DNA of 42,055 bases from Actinomycetes bacterium (lineage in GTDB: Bacteria; Actinomycetota; Acidimicrobiia; Acidimicrobiales; RAAP-2): positions 1 through 42,055 of the forward strand of contig JAJYPY010000006.1 in NCBI GenBank assembly GCA_021794995.1. The letters run 5' to 3'. Within the stretch, counting starts at the first letter, position 1. The number at the start of each line of letters is the position of its first letter. Positions 14,980-22,870 of the stretch are shown piece after piece. The position numbers and the translations under genes are program-made. The notes below the pieces were generated by a model, which was not told the DNA's origin, ran no database searches, and saw only the letters and a list, made by a program, of their open reading frames with translations.

Positions 14980-17313
14980 TCAGTCTGCAGCCCCGATGGG
15001 GGTGGTCGAGACCGGCGCAGGCGTGGCGGTCGGAACCGCCACGTCGAGCCCTGGGGCCTTGCGCTTGGAGAAGGCGATGGCGCCGAGCAGCACGACCAGG
15101 GCGACACCTGCGATGACGTAGCGCACGTCGCTGTGGCGCAGGCTGATGACTGCGGGCAGCACGAGCAGCGAGACCAGGTTCATCACCTTGATGAGCGGGT
15201 TCAGCGCCGGCCCGGCGGTGTCCTTGAAGGGATCGCCGACCGTGTCGCCGATCACGGCCGCCTTGTGCGGTTCGGAGCCCTTGCCGCCTTCGTGCCCGTC
15301 TTCGATGTACTTCTTCGCGTTATCCCAGGCACCGCCCGAGTTCGACAGCGTGTTCGCCATGAGCTGACCGGTGAGGATCGCAGCTGCGAGGAAGCCGCCG
15401 AGCGCGAGGTAGTTGATGCCGAAGCCGACGATCACCGGCGACAGGATCGCCAGGAGTGCAGGGGTCGCGAGCTCTCGCTGCGCCGCGGCGGTGCAGATGG
15501 AGATGACCCGTCCGTACTCCGGCGTCTCGGTGTAGTCCATGATCCCGGGGTGCTCGCGGAATTGGCGGCGCACCTCTTGCACCACGGTGCCGGCCGACCG
15601 GCCGACCGCCCTGATCGCCAGCGCCGAGAAGAGGAAGGCGATCGACCCGCCGACCAAAAGACCGATGAACGTGGTCGGGTTCGAGACGTTGACCTGGGTG
15701 AGCGGATTGTGGAACAGGGTCGAGCTCGGCAGCTTCAGCTGTCCTCCGATGGTCTCGACGAACGAGGCGAAGAGCGCCACGGCGGCGATCACCGCCGAAG
15801 CGATTGCGACGCCCTTGGTGATCGCCTTGGTGGTGTTCCCCACGGCATCGAGGCTCACCATGATCCGCTCGGCTTCGCCGCTGAACTCGCCGGACATCTC
15901 GGCGACGCCCGCCGCGTTGTCCGACACCGGCCCGAAGCTGTCCTCCGAGACGACCATCCCGGTCGTCGAGAGCAGCCCGATGCCGATGAGCGCGACCAGG
16001 TACAGCGACAGCTCGATGTTGCCGTGCCCGAGGCCGATCGCGACGCCCAGTGCAATTGCGATCGAGATGATCGCCCAGACCGAGGACTCGAGTCCCGCCG
16101 CGAACCCCGACAGCACCGTCGTGGCAGGCCCCGTACGTGCCGACTCGGCGATCTCGCGGACGGGTCCCCGTTCGGTCGAGGTGAACTGCTCGGTGATCTG
16201 GCTGACCACGAGCGACAGGATCACCCCCGTCAGCACCGCCCAGAAGACGGTGAGATCGTGAACGTAGTACTCGGCGACGAAGAGGGCCCCGACGACGGTG
16301 AGCCCCGCGGCCAGCCAGAAGCCGCGGTTGATCGGAGCCATTGCATTGCGGTCCTTGGCGCGCGCCCGAACGGCGTAGACCCCGATCATCGAGGCGACGA
16401 TGCCGATCGCCGGCACGATCAGCGGGAAGATCACGGCGGGCGTCGGGTCCGCAGAGTGACCAGGCAGAGCGCGGAAGGCCGAGTACCCGAGGATCAGCGA
16501 CGAGATGATGGTGATCTCGTAGGACTCGAACAGGTCCGCTGCCATCCCGGCACAGTCGCCGACGTTGTCGCCGACGTTGTCGGCGATGGTCGCCGCGTTG
16601 CGCGGGTCGTCCTCGGGGATCCCCGCCTCGACCTTTCCGACGAGGTCCGCCCCGACGTCTGCCGCCTTGGTGAAGATCCCGCCGCCCACCCGCATGAAGA
16701 GGGCGAGGAGAGACGCACCGAACGCAAAGCCGATCAGGACCGCCGTCGCGGTGTTCTGGAAGATGAGGACGATCGAGGTCGCGCCGAGGAGACCGAGCCC
16801 CACACAGAGCATGCCGGTGATGGCACCGGTCCGGAACGCCACCTGCAGGGCACCGGCCATGCGGCCGCCGCGAGCAGCGGCCGCCGCCGTGCGGACGTTG
16901 CCGCGCACCGCCATGCTCATGCCGATGAAGCCGGTCAGGCCCGAGAACGCCGCACCGAAGAGGAAGCAGATCACGCGGTAGATGCCGGCTTCGCCGAACG
17001 ACAGCGCCACGGAGCCGTCCGGCCTCGTCACCTTCGTCGCGGTGAAGAAGATGAGGACCGCGAGCGGCACCACGATGATGAGGATCGTCCGGAACTGCCG
17101 CCGCAAGAACGCCTGGGCGCCCTCTTGGATGGCGAGCGCGATCTGGCGCATCTTGTCCGTGCCCGTGTCGGCGCGCAGGACGCCGCGCATCAGCACGATG
17201 CCCGTGCCGATGCCGATGACGCCGGCGACGAGGGCCACCAGCAGCCAGATCTCGTCGGCCGAGCCCAGGTGGAAGGCCTGATAGCTCCCTTCCGCCACCA
17301 CAGGGTGCGCCAT
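14980..17313 (-). CDS. hppA: Membrane-bound proton-pumping pyrophosphatase
   Basis: 777 residues with about 16 membrane helices. It couples PPi hydrolysis to ion export across the cytoplasmic membrane. The substrate site is DVGADLVGKVEAG near residue 220, followed by DNVGDNVGDCAGMAADLFESYE-type acidic motifs. Near residue 490 the sequence is GNTTKAITKG. In this family K and T at these positions mark K+-independent H+-PPases, while K+-dependent ones carry Ala. This one should therefore be a K+-independent proton pump. The ATG at 17313 has an AGGAAAGGA ribosome site. It has its own promoter upstream and a GC hairpin downstream, so it is probably monocistronic. Confidence 0.95.
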   Translation of the reverse strand: MAHPVVAEGSYQAFHLGSADEIWLLVALVAGVIGIGTGIVLMRGVLRADTGTDKMRQIALAIQEGAQAFLRRQFRTILIIVVPLAVLIFFTATKVTRPDGSVALSFGEAGIYRVICFLFGAAFSGLTGFIGMSMAVRGNVRTAAAAARGGRMAGALQVAFRTGAITGMLCVGLGLLGATSIVLIFQNTATAVLIGFAFGASLLALFMRVGGGIFTKAADVGADLVGKVEAGIPEDDPRNAATIADNVGDNVGDCAGMAADLFESYEITIISSLILGYSAFRALPGHSADPTPAVIFPLIVPAIGIVASMIGVYAVRARAKDRNAMAPINRGFWLAAGLTVVGALFVAEYYVHDLTVFWAVLTGVILSLVVSQITEQFTSTERGPVREIAESARTGPATTVLSGFAAGLESSVWAIISIAIALGVAIGLGHGNIELSLYLVALIGIGLLSTTGMVVSEDSFGPVSDNAAGVAEMSGEFSGEAERIMVSLDAVGNTTKAITKGVAIASAVIAAVALFASFVETIGGQLKLPSSTLFHNPLTQVNVSNPTTFIGLLVGGSIAFLFSALAIRAVGRSAGTVVQEVRRQFREHPGIMDYTETPEYGRVISICTAAAQRELATPALLAILSPVIVGFGINYLALGGFLAAAILTGQLMANTLSNSGGAWDNAKKYIEDGHEGGKGSEPHKAAVIGDTVGDPFKDTAGPALNPLIKVMNLVSLLVLPAVISLRHSDVRYVIAGVALVVLLGAIAFSKRKAPGLDVAVPTATPAPVSTTPIGAAD

Positions 17314-17451
17314 CGTTGCTGTCCTTTCCTACCTGTCGCTCGTCATGGTCGTGAGCCCTTCGTCGTCGCTGCCGCCGGCCGGCAGGGGCGCGGCCTCCGA
17401 CGGGCGGGCGGGGAGACATTGCACGCGGGCACGGTGGCCCGAGGCGCAGGC

Positions 17452-17480
17452 ACGTTAGCCACCGCAGGCACCGGCGGCAA
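17452..17480 (-). promoter_or_regulatory. hppA promoter (TTGCCG-N17-TAACGT)
   Basis: On the minus strand TTGCCG (17480-17475) is separated by exactly 17 nt from TAACGT (17457-17452). This predicts a start near 17445 and a leader of about 130 nt, in contrast to the leaderless genes around it. Confidence 0.6.
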
Positions 17481-17503
17481 GAATCCCGGCGTCACGGCCG
17501 AGC

Positions 17504-20224
17504 TCATCCCTCGGGAGCGGCTGGCGGACCGCCGCTCTCACGCTCGGCGACGAGCTCGTAGTCGGGGTTCAAGATCGCGAGTCGCCTCCCCCACGCGCCC
17601 ACCATGCCCTCGGCGACCAGGCGGGCCCCGGGCTCGATCCCGGGGATCCGTGGGCGGCCTTGGAAGACGAGGAGGATGCCGCCGGTGCGGTCGGCGAGCG
17701 TGCACTCGAGGTTCGACGTCCCCGCTCTCGGCTGGACACGCACGGACTTGACGCGCCCGGCGATGCGCACCCGCTGGCGCCACCGGGCCTCGGCGATGGG
17801 GCGCGTCCCCGCCGAGCGACGCGCAAGGGCGCGGTCGGCGTCGGTCTCCTCCCCGGCGCGACCCTTTTCCCGGTGCCGATCGGCCGTCCGGTGGGCCGAC
17901 CGGGAGTCGGGCTCGTCGCCGGCTTGGGCGTGGACCGGCGCCCCGGTGCTGAGGCCGGTCGCATCCCCGAGCTCGAGCGGACCCGCCGGCCCGCCTCCGG
18001 GCACGGGCGCACTGCTGGCGCGCGAGGGACGGACCCGGCGGCTGCCCGACGAGGTGCCCCACGACCGGGCCCGTGCCGGCCCCGAGACCGCTTCGCTCAC
18101 CATGCGTTGCGCGAAACGACGGCGCCTGCCCCCCGAGCCGCCGCCGGGAAGGTTGTAGGGGACGATCGTGGCGCTCACACGCGGTACCTGGCTCACGATG
18201 GCGGCGATCCGGTCCGCGGTCCGGTCGTGCAGCAGCCGCTGCCACCCCCACACGAAGCCGCGCCGGGGCAGCAGCACCGTGCATTCGGTGTCCCCGTCGG
18301 CCACCGCTTCTGCCACGAGCTCGAGCGCCGCGCGACCGAGCCGGCGATCGGGGCAGTCGACCACGTCGAGCGGGAGGCGCGACAGACCGAGGCGCCGCCA
18401 CTCCTCTTCGAGCTCGCGCGTCTCACTGCTGTCGATGTCGAAATGCGCAGCACGCAGCTCGTCGGGAGACAGGGTGCGGGCGTACTGGATCGCCCGCGCG
18501 GTCGCCATGTCGAGCCGGTCCACGAGCACCACCACCACATGGCGGCGAGGGAGGGGGGCCTCGGTCGCCTCGATGGCGCCGGTCTCGAGCTTCTCGGCCT
18601 CGTAGGTGTACTCCCGATGCATGCGGATGAGACCCCAGTACATGAGGGGTCCGACCAGCACCACGATCCACGCGCCCTCGAGGAACTTGGCGAAGGCGAA
18701 GATCAGCACGACCGCGCCGGTCAGCACCGCCGCAAACCCGTTCACAACGACGCTGCGGCGCCAGTGCGGGCCACGCTGGGTGAGATGGTGCTTGACCATC
18801 CCCGACCCCGCCATGCAGAAGCCGGTGAACACCCCGATGGCGTACAGCGCGACCAGGCCGTCGACCTGCGCGCGAAAGACGACGATCAACAAGAGCGCGA
18901 CGACCGTGAGGACGATGATCCCGTTGGAGAAGGCCAGCCGGTGGCCACGCCGGGTGAGCTGGCGAGGCAGGAAGGAGTCGCCCGCGACGAAGCTGGCCAG
19001 GAACGGGAACCCGTTGAAGCTCGTGTTCCCTCCCGTGTAGAGGATGAGGAGCGTGGCGATCTGGACGACGAAGAACAAGATGTGGCCCAGCAGGCTGTGC
19101 CCGACCACGGAGCGCACCTCCTGGGAGACCACCGTCGGAGATCCCGCCGCATAGGGGACGGCATGCGTCCAGCGAGCGAGCATGGTCACGCCGAAGACGA
19201 GGAACGCCAGGACCGAGCTCATCACGACGAGGGTGACCCGCGCGTTGTGGGACTCGGGCGGCCGGAAGGCGCTCACGCCGTTGGAGATGGCCTCGAGGCC
19301 CGTGAGCGACGACCCTCCGTTGGCGAAGGAGCGCAGCAGCGTGATGAACGCGAGGCCCATGAGCAGGCCGCCGCCCGGCGTCCCGACGTGGTGCCCGAAC
19401 AGGAGATGGGCCGGAGGGAGCTTGCGCGGGTGGAGGTCGCCGAGCGCCGCTTCGATGAGGCCCGCCACGATGATGCCGCCGAGGCTCACGACGAAGAAAT
19501 ACGTGGGAATGGCGAAATACCTGCCTGCCTCGCGGATGCCGCGCAGATTGCCGAAGAGGAGGAGCAGGACGACCCCCACGGTGATCGGGACCGTCCAGGG
19601 CACAAGCGACGGCACGGCGCTCGTGAGCGCTGCGGTCCCGGCCGAGGTCTGCACGGCCACCGTCACCGTGTAGTCGATCAGCAGCGCGACGGCGGCGATC
19701 TGGGCGACCTTGGGACCGAAATTCTCCCGCGCGACCACGTACGAGCCACCGGCCTTGGTGTAGAGCTGCACCACCTCGAGGTACGACAGCGTGACGAAGA
19801 AGAGCACGCCGAGGATCGCGAGCGTGACGGGCACGACGAGGGTGAAGGCCGCGAGTCCCACGTACGGGACCAGCTGCGTGAGCATCTCCTCCGTGCCGTA
19901 GGCGGACGACGAGATGCAGTCGGGCGACAGGACGCCCAGCGCGGTGGGCCTGCCGAGACGCTCCTGACGCAGCCGTTCGGTGACGAGGGGTGGTCCGAGC
20001 AAGCGGTTCTTGAGGCGGTAGCGGAGCGTCTCGGGATACGCGGCGGCCGCGTCCGCAGGCGTCACCAGGGGGGTCGATGTCGCCCCGAACGCCGCACTGA
20101 CGCCCTCGCGGGACTCGCTGTCGGGGGTGCTGGGGCTCGCATCCGCGCCTGTCGGGATCGTGCCGACTCCCGCCGCGGGATCGACGGGCCGGGGCGTTGG
20201 GGAGCCGGGCTGCCACGGGTGCAC
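17504..20224 (-). CDS. APC-superfamily permease fused to a C-terminal OB-fold domain
   Basis: 906 residues. After a Pro/Ser/Thr-rich N-terminus, about residues 80-560 form an APC amino-acid/cation permease with some 12 helices; SPDCISSSAYGTEEML and FANGGSSLTGLEAISNGV are typical motifs. A soluble part follows (about 580-700) with VVVVLVDRLDMATARAIQYAR, then a low-complexity linker. The end (about 815-896) reads as an OB-fold: RQRVRIAGRVKSVRVQP, TLADRTGGILLVFQGR, IPGIEPGARLVAEGMV. In M. tuberculosis the matching permease (Rv2690c) and OB-fold protein (Rv2694c) are separate genes flanking ceoB/ceoC; here they are one frame. The start GTG at 20224 follows TACTCT by 6 nt. Substrate unknown; K+-linked transport is suggested by the neighbouring TrkA pair. 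Confidence 0.82.
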   Translation of the reverse strand: MHPWQPGSPTPRPVDPAAGVGTIPTGADASPSTPDSESREGVSAAFGATSTPLVTPADAAAAYPETLRYRLKNRLLGPPLVTERLRQERLGRPTALGVLSPDCISSSAYGTEEMLTQLVPYVGLAAFTLVVPVTLAILGVLFFVTLSYLEVVQLYTKAGGSYVVARENFGPKVAQIAAVALLIDYTVTVAVQTSAGTAALTSAVPSLVPWTVPITVGVVLLLLFGNLRGIREAGRYFAIPTYFFVVSLGGIIVAGLIEAALGDLHPRKLPPAHLLFGHHVGTPGGGLLMGLAFITLLRSFANGGSSLTGLEAISNGVSAFRPPESHNARVTLVVMSSVLAFLVFGVTMLARWTHAVPYAAGSPTVVSQEVRSVVGHSLLGHILFFVVQIATLLILYTGGNTSFNGFPFLASFVAGDSFLPRQLTRRGHRLAFSNGIIVLTVVALLLIVVFRAQVDGLVALYAIGVFTGFCMAGSGMVKHHLTQRGPHWRRSVVVNGFAAVLTGAVVLIFAFAKFLEGAWIVVLVGPLMYWGLIRMHREYTYEAEKLETGAIEATEAPLPRRHVVVVLVDRLDMATARAIQYARTLSPDELRAAHFDIDSSETRELEEEWRRLGLSRLPLDVVDCPDRRLGRAALELVAEAVADGDTECTVLLPRRGFVWGWQRLLHDRTADRIAAIVSQVPRVSATIVPYNLPGGGSGGRRRRFAQRMVSEAVSGPARARSWGTSSGSRRVRPSRASSAPVPGGGPAGPLELGDATGLSTGAPVHAQAGDEPDSRSAHRTADRHREKGRAGEETDADRALARRSAGTRPIAEARWRQRVRIAGRVKSVRVQPRAGTSNLECTLADRTGGILLVFQGRPRIPGIEPGARLVAEGMVGAWGRRLAILNPDYELVAERESGGPPAAPEG

Positions 20225-20230
20225 CGTGCA

Positions 20231-20236
20231 AGAGTA
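20231..20236 (-). promoter_or_regulatory. -10 hexamer TACTCT of the permease gene (leaderless type)
   Basis: TACTCT on the minus strand ends 6 nt before the GTG at 20224. It shares a 97-bp divergent intergenic region with the trkA promoter. Confidence 0.55.
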
Positions 20237-20285
20237 GAACCGGCGCGCTCCGCCCCGTCTCACCCGCGGTTCGCGCCGGCTCGCC

Positions 20286-20315
20286 TTTACAGACGCTGGT
20301 GGGGCCGTGTAGCAC
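20286..20315 (+). promoter_or_regulatory. trkA-pair promoter (TTTACA-N18-TAGCAC)
   Basis: A -35 TTTACA (20286-20291) and a -10 TAGCAC (20310-20315) are spaced 18 nt apart. The -10 ends 6 nt before the GTG at 20322, again predicting a leaderless mRNA. Confidence 0.55.
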
Positions 20316-20321
20316 TGTCGG

Positions 20322-21008
20322 GTGCATGTCGTGGTGGTGGGGTGCGGGCGGGTCGGTTCAGGCCTCGCCGTCTCGTTGACCCGCGAGGGACACAGCGTCG
20401 CCATCATCGACCGGAACCCGCGGGCGTTCCGCCGATTGCCCGACGAGTGGCCGGGACAGCGGGTGCATGGCTCGGGCTTCGACCGCGACCATCTCGACCA
20501 GGCGGGGGCCCGCCGTGCGGACGCTCTGGCCGCGGTCTCGAGCGGAGACAACAGCAACATCCTGACGGTCCGGATCGCCCGGGAGACCTATGGGATCGCG
20601 CACGTCGTTGCCCGCATCTACGACCCGCGCAGGGCCGAGATCTACCAGCGCTTGGGCATCCCGACCGTCGCGACCGTCACCTGGACCATCGACCAGGTCC
20701 GCCGGCGCCTCGCACCTGAGAGCGTGGCCGCCGAGTGGGCCGACGCGACGGGCAAGCTCACGCTCGTCGAGCGCGCGCTCCCCGACGCCTGGGCCGGGCG
20801 GCGCCTGGGGGACCTGGGCGTGACCGGACGCATCACCGTGCTCGCAGTCACCCGAGCCGGCCAGCCTCGCCTCGACGCGGCCGAGCTGATCGGTCAAGAA
20901 GGCGACCTGCTGCACGTCGCCGTGATGGACGGGAGCCTCGACGAGCTGGACCGGCGGTGTGGTGGGGGCCCTGCATCGAACGTGCCCGACGCCGAGGCAC
21001 CGCGGTGA
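20322..21008 (+). CDS. trkA: TrkA/RCK K+ channel regulatory protein (CeoB-like)
   Basis: 228-residue cytosolic regulator of K+ transport. The RCK_N Rossmann domain has the NAD(P)/nucleotide motif VVVGCGRVGSGLA (3-15), IIDRN with the acidic residue after beta-2, and a later ALAAVSSGDNSNI. A TrkA_C domain follows from about residue 135. The GTG at 20322 sits 6 nt after TAGCAC; its stop overlaps the GTG of the second TrkA gene. Such pairs gate Trk/Ktr-type or APC/KUP-type transporters in response to nucleotides. The divergent permease is the obvious partner, since no TrkH/TrkG is in view. Confidence 0.87.
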   Translation: MHVVVVGCGRVGSGLAVSLTREGHSVAIIDRNPRAFRRLPDEWPGQRVHGSGFDRDHLDQAGARRADALAAVSSGDNSNILTVRIARETYGIAHVVARIYDPRRAEIYQRLGIPTVATVTWTIDQVRRRLAPESVAAEWADATGKLTLVERALPDAWAGRRLGDLGVTGRITVLAVTRAGQPRLDAAELIGQEGDLLHVAVMDGSLDELDRRCGGGPASNVPDAEAPR

Positions 21009-21670
21009 AGGTCGCGATCGCAGGCGCCGGCAGCGTCGGGACCGCCATCGCTCGAGAGCTCGAGACCAACGGGCACGAGGTGCTCGTGCTCGAGCAGGAT
21101 GCCGAGCTGGTCGAGCAGCGCCGAGGTGAGGTGCCAGGTGTGCACTGGGTGGCGGCGGACGCGTGCGAGGTCTCTTCGCTCGACGCCGCAGGGTTGGCGT
21201 CGGTGGACGTCGTCGTGGCCGCGACCGGGGACGACGAGGACAATCTCGTTGTCTCGCTGCTCGCGAAGCAAGAGTTCGCCGTTCCCCGGGTCGTGGCACG
21301 GGTCAACAACTCGAAGAACCAGTGGCTGTTCAACGAGAGCTGGGGCGTCGACGTCTCGGTGTCCACGCCCCAGCTGCTGACCGCGCTCGTCGAAGAAGCG
21401 GTGTCCGTCGGGTCGCTGGTGCGGCTTCTCCAGTTCCAGGGGGGCAGCGCGCACCTCGTCGAGATCACGCTCGCAGAGGGTTCGCCCGCTGCCGGTGTCG
21501 CCGTCGCCGACATCGGGATCCCGCGTGAAGCCACGATCGTCGCGGTCGTGCGTCGGGACCGGCTGGTCGTCCCGCGCGGGGACACCGTGCTCCAGTCCGG
21601 CGACGAGGTGCTCGTGCTCGTCACCGGGGATGTCGAAGAGACAGTCCACGGGCTCTTCATCGGCGGGTAG
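21005..21670 (+). CDS. trkA: TrkA/RCK K+ channel regulatory protein (CeoC-like)
   Basis: 221 residues with the same layout as the preceding gene. The Rossmann motif is VAIAGAGSVGTAIA at residues 3-16, then VLEQD, VAATGDDEDNLV and a basic patch RVNNSKNQWLF, followed by TrkA_C with GDEVLVLVTGDVEE. The GTG at 21005 overlaps the upstream stop (GTGA), so the two are translationally coupled and probably assemble together. The same two-gene arrangement occurs as ceoB-ceoC in mycobacteria. Confidence 0.87.
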   Translation: MKVAIAGAGSVGTAIARELETNGHEVLVLEQDAELVEQRRGEVPGVHWVAADACEVSSLDAAGLASVDVVVAATGDDEDNLVVSLLAKQEFAVPRVVARVNNSKNQWLFNESWGVDVSVSTPQLLTALVEEAVSVGSLVRLLQFQGGSAHLVEITLAEGSPAAGVAVADIGIPREATIVAVVRRDRLVVPRGDTVLQSGDEVLVLVTGDVEETVHGLFIGG

Positions 21671-21761
21671 CGGGCCCAGCCGCTTCGTCCCCCACGGATC
21701 CCCCGGATCGCTCACCTGCGCGGCTGGCCCCGCATCGCCGAGCCCGTACCTCTGCGCACCG

Positions 21762-21767
21762 TACGAT
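21762..21767 (+). promoter_or_regulatory. -10 hexamer TACGAT of the HAD gene (leaderless type)
   Basis: TACGAT ends 6 nt before the GTG at 21774. There is no Shine-Dalgarno site. This motif selects the start of the HAD protein over a frame open far upstream. Confidence 0.55.
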
Positions 21768-21773
21768 CGTCAC

Positions 21774-22718
21774 GTGAGAGCGGCGTTCTTCGACCTCGAC
21801 AAGACCGTCATCGCCAAGGGGTCGATCCCGGCGTTCGGACGACCCTTCCGCCGCGGCGGGCTCATCAACCGTCGTGTCGTGCTCCGCGCGCTGATCGGCC
21901 AGCTGATCTACCTGCATCTGGGCGCCGACGACGAGCGCCTCGCGCGCATCCGGGAGTCGATGCTGCTCCTCACGCGCGGCTGGGACCGCGACCGCGTGCG
22001 CGAGATCGTGCGCGAGACGCTCCTCGAGACGGTCGAGCCGCTCATCTTCAAGGAGGCGCTCGAGCTCATGGAGTCCCACCACGGCGCCGGCGACCGGGTA
22101 TACCTCGTGTCGGCGTCGCCCGAGGAGATCGTGCTGCCGCTGGCGGAGCTGCTCGGGGCAGACGGCGCGATCGCGTCGGTGGGGGAGGTCGACGAGGAGG
22201 GCCGCTACACCGGGCGAATGGCCTTCTACGCCTCGGGCGAGGGGAAGGCGGTCGCAATGCGCGAGCTCGCGGCACGCACCGAGATCGACCTCGGGTCCTC
22301 GACTGCCTATTCGGACTCGGCCACGGACGTGCCGATGCTCGAGACCGTCGGCCACCCCGTCGCGGTCAACCCGGACCGCGCGCTCGCCAAGGTCGCCCGA
22401 GAGCGCGGCTGGGAGGTCCGCCAGTTCACCAAGCCCGTCCAGCTCCGCAACCGCGTCACGATGCGGACACCGGTGCTGACGACGAGCCTCGCGCTCGCGG
22501 CAGGGGCGGCCGTCCTGTGGTGGCGCAGCAGGCGACTGCGACCCTCAGGCTCCGTCGGGACCCGTCCCGCCACCGCACGGCGTCCCGCGGCTCGTCCACC
22601 CGCAGCCGAAGCCCGAGCCGTCCGCGCGACGCAAAGCGACCGCGCGCGGACCCGAGCACGGCTATCGGCCGGCTCGCAGAGCCGCGTGCGGGGGCTCCGC
22701 CCGCGTCACGCGCTCTGA
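21774..22718 (+). CDS. HAD-IB family phosphatase (SerB/PSP-like) with C-terminal membrane segment
   Basis: 314 residues. HAD motif I is FFDLDKTV (D7 nucleophile, D9 acid), motif II is LVSASPEE, a lysine lies in GEGKAVAM and motif III is AYSDSATDVPML. These are marks of the HAD-IB/SerB-like group (TIGR01490). Actinobacterial relatives include phosphatases and lysophospholipid acyltransferase-linked HADs, so the substrate is open. After the catalytic domain (to about 220) there is one hydrophobic stretch TTSLALAAGAAVLWW and a long Arg/Ala/Pro tail, suggesting a C-terminal membrane anchor. The start GTG at 21774 is set by TACGAT 6 nt upstream and by the fit of motif I at the very N-terminus. Confidence 0.83.
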   Translation: MRAAFFDLDKTVIAKGSIPAFGRPFRRGGLINRRVVLRALIGQLIYLHLGADDERLARIRESMLLLTRGWDRDRVREIVRETLLETVEPLIFKEALELMESHHGAGDRVYLVSASPEEIVLPLAELLGADGAIASVGEVDEEGRYTGRMAFYASGEGKAVAMRELAARTEIDLGSSTAYSDSATDVPMLETVGHPVAVNPDRALAKVARERGWEVRQFTKPVQLRNRVTMRTPVLTTSLALAAGAAVLWWRSRRLRPSGSVGTRPATARRPAARPPAAEARAVRATQSDRARTRARLSAGSQSRVRGLRPRHAL

Positions 22719-22737
22719 CCCGGCGACGTCGCGCAGG

Positions 22738-22812
22738 TCAGGCGGCCCGAAGACGGCGTGCAGCGACGACGCCCAACGCAACCAGCACGGCAAGGAAGAG
22801 GAGTTTCTTCAT
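22738..22812 (-). CDS. 24-residue membrane microprotein (MKKLLFLAVLV...)
   Basis: The frame begins ATG AAG AAA and encodes MKKLLFLAVLVALGVV, then AARRLRAA and a stop. It has two lysines, a 14-residue hydrophobic core and an Arg-rich end, the layout of a single-pass or signal-anchor micropeptide. A TACGAT hexamer stands exactly 7 nt before the ATG, the same geometry as the other leaderless genes here. The start resembles actinobacterial DLW-39 family micropeptides (MKKLLLL...), but the C-terminal DLW part is missing. It lies between HAD (convergent) and the sigma gene (co-directional). It is supported by promoter geometry and composition, not by known homology. Confidence 0.6.
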   Translation of the reverse strand: MKKLLFLAVLVALGVVAARRLRAA

Positions 22813-22819
22813 GCCGTCG

Positions 22820-22825
22820 ATCGTA
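22820..22825 (-). promoter_or_regulatory. -10 hexamer TACGAT of the microprotein gene (leaderless type)
   Basis: TACGAT on the minus strand ends 7 nt before the ATG at 22812. It is the same hexamer as that before the HAD gene. Confidence 0.5.
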
Positions 22826-22870
22826 GCCCGGATCCCGCCCGACGTCCCCAGGGGCGAGGGGCCCGCGGTC

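Noticed and set aside
14902-17751. A 949-codon plus-strand frame opposite hppA
   Set aside because: Antisense shadow of a membrane protein, giving an implausible Asp/Arg/His-rich product.
17660-20719. A 1019-codon plus-strand frame opposite the permease
   Set aside because: Antisense shadow; the sense frame has clear membrane helices and motifs, this one only Arg/Glu/His-rich sequence.
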